In this document: positions 59,152 through 64,000 of the stretch, in pieces
How positions within the stretch are numbered: position 1 is the stretch's first letter
Layout of the letters: every line of letters begins with the position of its first letter
Source of the DNA: Protopterus annectens
Lineage: Eukaryota > Chordata > Ceratodontiformes > Protopteridae
DNA length: 64,000 bases
Direction of reading: 5' to 3'
Assembly (NCBI RefSeq): GCF_019279795.1
Contig: NC_056745.1
Coordinates: 1,489,982,795 to 1,490,046,794 of the forward strand
Translations under genes and position numbers: made by a program
Notes under the pieces: model-generated
Told to the model about the DNA's origin: nothing
The model's database searches: none
Seen by the model: the letters and a program-made list of their open reading frames with translations, nothing else

Positions 59152-59897
59152 ATGTAGATGCCAATAACATCCAATACCACTCTGCAATGGAACAGAAAAC
59201 TTTAATAAAATAAACGTTCAAAGTAAAAGATAAGCCCTTTCGCAATGAAAGTTGCTTCTTCAGGCCATTCAAAAAGTACAGCAAAAACTGTCATTATATA
59301 GTTAAACCAATCGGGAAATGCCCAATCAAAAACTACAAACAATTCAAACGTCATAATATTATTTAATATAATTAGATGGGCATTCCGACTGAATGCTACA
59401 CGTTAAGGGAAGCTGTTTTTTCACTGATTGGTTGTTTTAGTGCATACACTAATTATTTTAGAAATTGCAACATAGCTTTTATTGTGCCTTGATAGGCAGT
59501 TACATTGTTAGTCACCCTCATTTGATTTGTTGTTCTAACACTCCACATCGGTTGTTACGCCCAATTACATTACAGTTTTTACTGTGTCTTGATAGGTAGA
59601 CAGACTTCTGTACTTGTTTTGATAGGACAAGATTTTTGTACTGTTTTATGATAGGTTATTGATGTTAGTTGAGACTATTAATTATGCACAGCTAATTTTT
59701 GATGTTTTGTTTGTAGTTTTTGATTGAGCATTTCCTGATTGGTTTAACTATATAATGACAGTTTTTGCTGTACATTTTGAATGGTCTGAAGAAGCAACTT
59801 TCATTGCAAAACCACTTGCCTTTTACTTTGAACATTTATTTTATTAAAGTTTTCTGTTCCATCACAGAGTGGTGTTGGATGTTATTGGTGTCTACAA
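59152..59897. mobile_element. inverted-repeat element with PLE-like termini
   Basis: Arms of about 190 bp (59152-59342 and 59708-59897) are reverse complements around a roughly 365-bp AT-rich centre without coding. Each arm contains ctgaagaagc, a short stem (gcaa / ttgc), then gaaa or a decayed form, followed by an ttattttattaaagtttt segment. That segment resembles the PLE2 terminus (cattaaagttgtttttattt). No target duplication found. Probably two inverted PLE-type pLTRs or a foldback derived from them. Confidence 0.6.
59255..59285 (-). ncRNA. hammerhead-like core, decayed, left arm
   Basis: Minus strand: CTGAAGA, A, GCAA, loop CTTTCA, TTGC, GAAA, then GGGCTTATC. Core and stem II are kept; the AGCGCT element has become AGGGCT. 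The right-arm copy (about 59788) has lost GAAA. Confidence 0.4.
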
Positions 59898-60999
59898 TAT
59901 TTGCTTTACACCACTGGGTTGCTTTTGCAGTGTTATTTGTCGTGTCTACTTGTTGGAACAATGAAATGTTACTGTATGCCTATTATTGCATATCTCATTA
60001 TGGTTCTGTTGTGAATCTCTAATTTCAATAAGTATTGCCTTATTGTGTACATTGTAGAAGATGTTTGCATTAGGGAATATTTTGATGGTTACTCACTGTA
60101 TTCCTTATAAACTACAATGAAATGACAATTGTCACAGTCCTTACTTGGATGCACACATATCCTATTCATTTAATGTTAATAGTGCTTTGCAATGAGCACA
60201 GCTAAAGCTATTTAAACTCTTAGCCAACCTACTGAATGTCACTTGCAAAGGGGAGAAAAGCCTATTGCAGGCAACATGTGTTGCACCATCATCTTTTTTG
60301 AGCTAAATGAACAACAGTTGCACTTAAGCCCATCGTACCTGGTTGATTTCTGTTAATCTCACTTTGGGATGAGTAGCAAACTAATTTCCCTGGTGCTCAG
60401 TGTATCCAGCTCTAGACTGTGCTCACTTTAGTTATATATTTCTTGAAAGAAATCTACCATACACAGTTTAATTCTGCATTACCCCCCCAAAAAAACAGGC
60501 AGATGTGTGCAAAACTCACTGGCAAACTCTTATTGAAAGAGATCCATGATCCACATTGCACTGACCACATCTCTCTACATTGTGATGCTTCAGTGTTTAA
60601 TAGGGACCAATATATGGGCTACTGTCAGGTTGCGACCCCCAAAAGCTATAGCAGCAAATACAGAGCAGCACCACCATATGGAAAGCACCTGAGCATGCAC
60701 CAACAACGTACTTAAAAAAATATCCCAAAGTGCATCTCTCCATAAAGCCATGCTGTAATCACAAGAGACTAAACAAAGCAACTCATCTCAGGCCAGTTTC
60801 ACCAATAACCACACAATACATATAAAACTTTAACTGGCTATGATGTAGCTGTAAGCTGGTAGTTATGACAGCTGACCCAGTATACTGACACCTGTTGACC
60901 ACCACCGAGGTATCAGTCAAGTATCCCCACAGTTTCCATCTGTAGTTCTCCACTGCACTAAGCTCAACATCCACACAAGATGTAGAAAGACCACCTCCA
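59898..60999. other. unique region, nothing recognised
   Basis: No gene or recognisable element; short low-complexity runs only. Confidence 0.5.
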
Positions 61000-61004
61000 C
61001 ACTG

Positions 61005-61008
<4 letters not shown>

Positions 61009-61075
<67 letters not shown>

Positions 61076-61100
61076 CACATAAACACACACAAACACACAC
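61009..61100 (+). repeat. (CA)n microsatellite
   Basis: Long CA run with a few interruptions near its right end. Confidence 0.95.
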
Positions 61101-61109
61101 CAGTGAAAC

Positions 61110-61272
61110 ATGGGACTTCAAACATTTCTCCATAAAACTGGGCTGCAGTGGCTAAGGGAGAGTAAAGCTTTTAAAGGATATCAGCTCAGAGCACTCCTCC
61201 CCAGCAGATGCAGGAATCCCCATGTACTGACACACACATTCTCTCTTCACAGCTCTCTGCTATGCACCCCCC

Positions 61273-61334
<62 letters not shown>

Positions 61335-61481
61335 CACACACTTCTCCATACAATGGGGCTGCATTGATTAAGGGAGAGTAAAACTTTTAAAGGATATCAG
61401 CTCAGGACACCCCCTTCCAGGTGATGCAGGAATCCCCATGCACTGACACCCAAGTTCCCTCTTCACATTTCTCTGCTACCC

Positions 61482-61560
<79 letters not shown>
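61110..61560 (+). repeat. tandem duplication of about 220 bp, each unit ending in (CA)n
   Basis: Two copies share cttctccatacaatggggct-type starts, then taagggagagtaaa, cttttaaaggatatcagctc and gatgcaggaatccccatg. Each ends in a (CA)n block (61276-61341 and 61486-61559). Confidence 0.85.
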
Positions 61561-61564
61561 TATG

Positions 61565-62540
61565 CTAGATAACCATAAGGCTGTGGCTAGTTCTCTAGGA
61601 AGTAATGCTGCATGGCTTACATGGACAAAAGCAAATGCTGTTTGATCACTATATCACTACCCATAGCTGACGCTGGATGTACTGACACCAGATGTCCATC
61701 ATCTGCCCAACAATCTTATGCCATTCTACTACTGCTGCTCCATGACTGCCCATTATAGTGTGATCAGCAGGTATGCAAAGTCTCAGTAGTCCATTTCTGT
61801 GAAGGCAGCAAACACACACATACCTTGCACACCACACTGGATACTTTCTGCCACAATCACCCACATGCACACATCTTTTCCAACACATGTATACACATCT
61901 TCTGCAATGTATACTTGTATCTTCTTCAAGATAGCCCCCTACATCTGCACACAGAATACACACTCATACACGATCTGTACCCAATAACCATACATCATTG
62001 TCCACTGCTCAATCACACGGCGATGCAGTTCTGAAATGGAACCACTGTATCTGACTCATGTCTTCTCATGAGCAGACTAGCTATTTCTGAAGACCTCGTT
62101 TACTGGCACTCACTGGTCCCACCCACAGCACCATGCTTATGTTATTACTCTCATGTGACTATACTTGTGCTCGACAGTTCTCACCTGCACCAGGATCTCT
62201 TCATACAACATCGCTTACATCTAAATGAAAATATTGTGGATGGGGTCTATTACTTAATTGAATTTTAATTCCAAAAGGACAGTACTTGGTCTTCTCCTGA
62301 AGGGGATGTGTCAGATTACGTCATTATAGTACTGACAGTTTTACTTGGAGCATTTTATAAAGCTTACCAAGATATTTTCAGCATTGCTGTCCACATTCCC
62401 ACCCCCTGCTTGAGATGGCCAAACTAACATTCCTGGTCATGGCAATTCCAGTACTGTACAAGACTAAATGTCCATAGACCTGACTGGCTAACTGGATGCT
62501 CCAATTTCATACCCCCAGGGAAGGAAAGGCAGTACTGGCT
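61565..62540. other. unique region, nothing recognised
   Basis: No supported gene; short open frames lack known motifs. Confidence 0.5.
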
Positions 62541-64000
62541 GCACCTTCGCTCAAAGCTCTCCTCAAAATGCAGAATGTTGGCATCTGTGCTGTAATGGAG
62601 ACCTGGTTTAAAGAAGCAGAAAGCACCCCTGCACTCCCAGGCTACAACTCATTCCATACCTTTCGGCCCCAGAATATGGCTGCAAGCTCCAAAGGTGGTG
62701 GTGTCTCCATATTCTTAAAGGATACACACACCTCTAGACTGGTAGCCCAACATAATGCATCCAAGATACTTTGGGTACAACTAACACTGAGTAAGACAGC
62801 GATACAAGTCATAGCCTGCTACAGAACCCCAAACATGTCCCCAGCCTCTCACTCCAACTTCCTAAGCACCCTGGAATCTATCAAGGTCCAACCCAATACT
62901 CTCATACTGGGTGACTTCAACTACCCTTTCATCAACTGGGAAAACTATTCAAGTACCAATGTACAGGCCCAATGCTTTCTGGAATTTATCAATTATAATG
63001 CCCTAGACCAGCTCATTCTGATCCCCACTAGAGGAAGCAGCATCCTCGACCTGGTTATCACCAACATGGGAGACCGTTGCTCCACACCTATAATCAATTT
63101 CTCCTTGGTTAAATCTTACCACAAACTGATCACCATGGAAATCTTCATCTCACCTACACCCCCAGCTAAGGTGACTACCTTGAAAAACTTCTCTAAAGCT
63201 GACTTTGGGCTCCTAAAAACAGAGGTGGCTAACTTCTCAGCAACCATGCCAATGGAAAATAGCTGCATGACTGCCAAATCATACACCAATGCACTGTACA
63301 AGCAAGTACACAAATGCATGGACCTTGCCATGCCAAATAGAACTAAGACACTCTCCTACAAAAAAGGAAGCCAATCTGGTGGTCCCCAGCTATCAATAAA
63401 CTCTACAACAGAAGGAAGAAACTGTTGCAGAAAAAAATGAAGTCACAAGACTGGAAAACCTCCCTTATCAGTCTCAACAAAAAGCTGAGATCCCTTATCA
63501 AATCCTCTAAAGCCAGCTATGGAGACAGAATTGCGGCTGACACCAAAAACAACCACAAAGCCTTTTATAGCTATATCAAAAACCTCAAAGGCAATACCTA
63601 GATTTGCTCTGAGTTATTGCACAATGGCACCTCCTATACTGAGCCAACAGATATAGCCAACATACTGGCCAACAGATTCAGTGCCAACTTTACCCCTCTC
63701 ACCCCCCCCCCCCCAAGGGCCCTATCACTATACCAGAAGAAAGCCTGATACCCACCATTTGTGCAGCACAGGTAAAAGCTGCATTGCCCAAAGCAAGGAT
63801 ACAGCATCCATGGGACCTGATAATATTCCTGGCTGCATCCTACATGAGCTACAAAATGAACTGGCACCACATCTCTGTGCCCTGTTCAATCACAGCCTCA
63901 CCTCAGGCTATGTCCCTAATGAGTGGCGCACTGCTACAGTCATCCCACTTCATAAAGGGGGAGCAACTATAAACCCTGGGAACTATTGCCCCATTAGCCT
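62541..64000 (+). mobile_element. CR1 LINE, runs off window end
   Basis: CR1 homology starts abruptly within the ORF2 endonuclease at about 62541 and continues to 64000, so this copy is 5'-truncated. Its 3' end is not in the window. Confidence 0.85.
62544..64000 (+). pseudogene. CR1 ORF2 endonuclease and RT start, broken, partial
   Basis: The endonuclease is open to about 63380: METWFK (Thr-Glu-Thr in relatives), GGGVSIFLKD, GDFNYPFINWENY, SILDLVITNMG and SYHKLITM, where relatives have SDHKLI, so the conserved Asp of the catalytic SDH box is Tyr. A frameshift just before the WWSPAINKLYNRRKKL linker near 63381 and an in-frame TAG near 63600 follow. The RT entry (IPGCILHELQNELAP, then VIPLHKGG) appears near 63820-63965 before the window ends. 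Confidence 0.8.

Overview
The window looks like intergenic DNA from a large, repeat-rich vertebrate genome. I see no convincing host gene exon, RNA gene, CRISPR array or bacterial-style gene. The mix of elements (Penelope-like elements with GIY-YIG endonuclease, CR1 and L2 LINEs with AATAAATAAA-type or octamer-type 3' ends, an RTE-like LINE, tRNA-derived SINEs, long CA/TG microsatellites) fits a lungfish, coelacanth, amphibian or cartilaginous/basal fish. The species cannot be fixed from this sequence alone.

1-22545 is a head-to-tail tandem array of one Penelope-like element (called PLE1 here): five complete units of about 4.36 kb and the start of a sixth. Each unit holds a 3' untranslated stretch of about 540 bp, a TATA-like sequence, a hammerhead-ribozyme-like motif, and a long coding region: an N-terminal domain, then RT, a Cys-rich finger, and GIY-YIG endonuclease. 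The coding regions are nearly identical but carry many single-base breaks, mostly in homopolymers. The array stops abruptly against a 62-bp minisatellite (22546-23470). This is followed by a roughly 39-bp CCA/CAC-rich minisatellite (23680-25695), which is split by a 5'-truncated CR1.

25700-32395 is mostly unique AT-rich sequence. It holds a CR1 ORF1 relic, an L2 3' end, a near-perfect palindrome at 30.1-30.35 kb with a hammerhead-like core, and an 18-bp minisatellite.

32411-47036 is a single composite insertion bounded by a perfect 15-bp target-site duplication. A second Penelope-like family (PLE2) lies there as an inverted partial copy followed by a direct copy. Its pLTR-like ends carry about 69-bp tandem repeats and a hammerhead-like motif. 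Two CR1 elements later landed in it. One is a long plus-strand copy with 5' UTR, ORF1 with an esterase domain and a broken ORF2 (33620-39069), itself hit by a foldback DNA transposon with an 8-bp TSD. The other is a 5'-truncated minus-strand CR1 with a 932-codon open ORF2 (43734-46674) whose RT catalytic box reads FADN.

47052-64000 holds further repeats: a CORE-type SINE whose core is amplified about sevenfold, three tRNA-headed SINEs with a CR1-like tail, a 37-bp minisatellite, an RTE-like LINE split by an L2, a second decayed L2, an inverted-repeat element at 59.15-59.9 kb, duplicated (CA)n blocks, and a CR1 that runs off the window end.

The best candidate for something under-described is the recurring hammerhead-like module: CUGANGA, one extra A, stem II, GAAA, then a self-complementary AGCGCU. 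It occurs at matching places in the two PLE families and in or beside two foldback elements. In the tandem PLE1 array, cleavage at each motif would release unit-length RNA.
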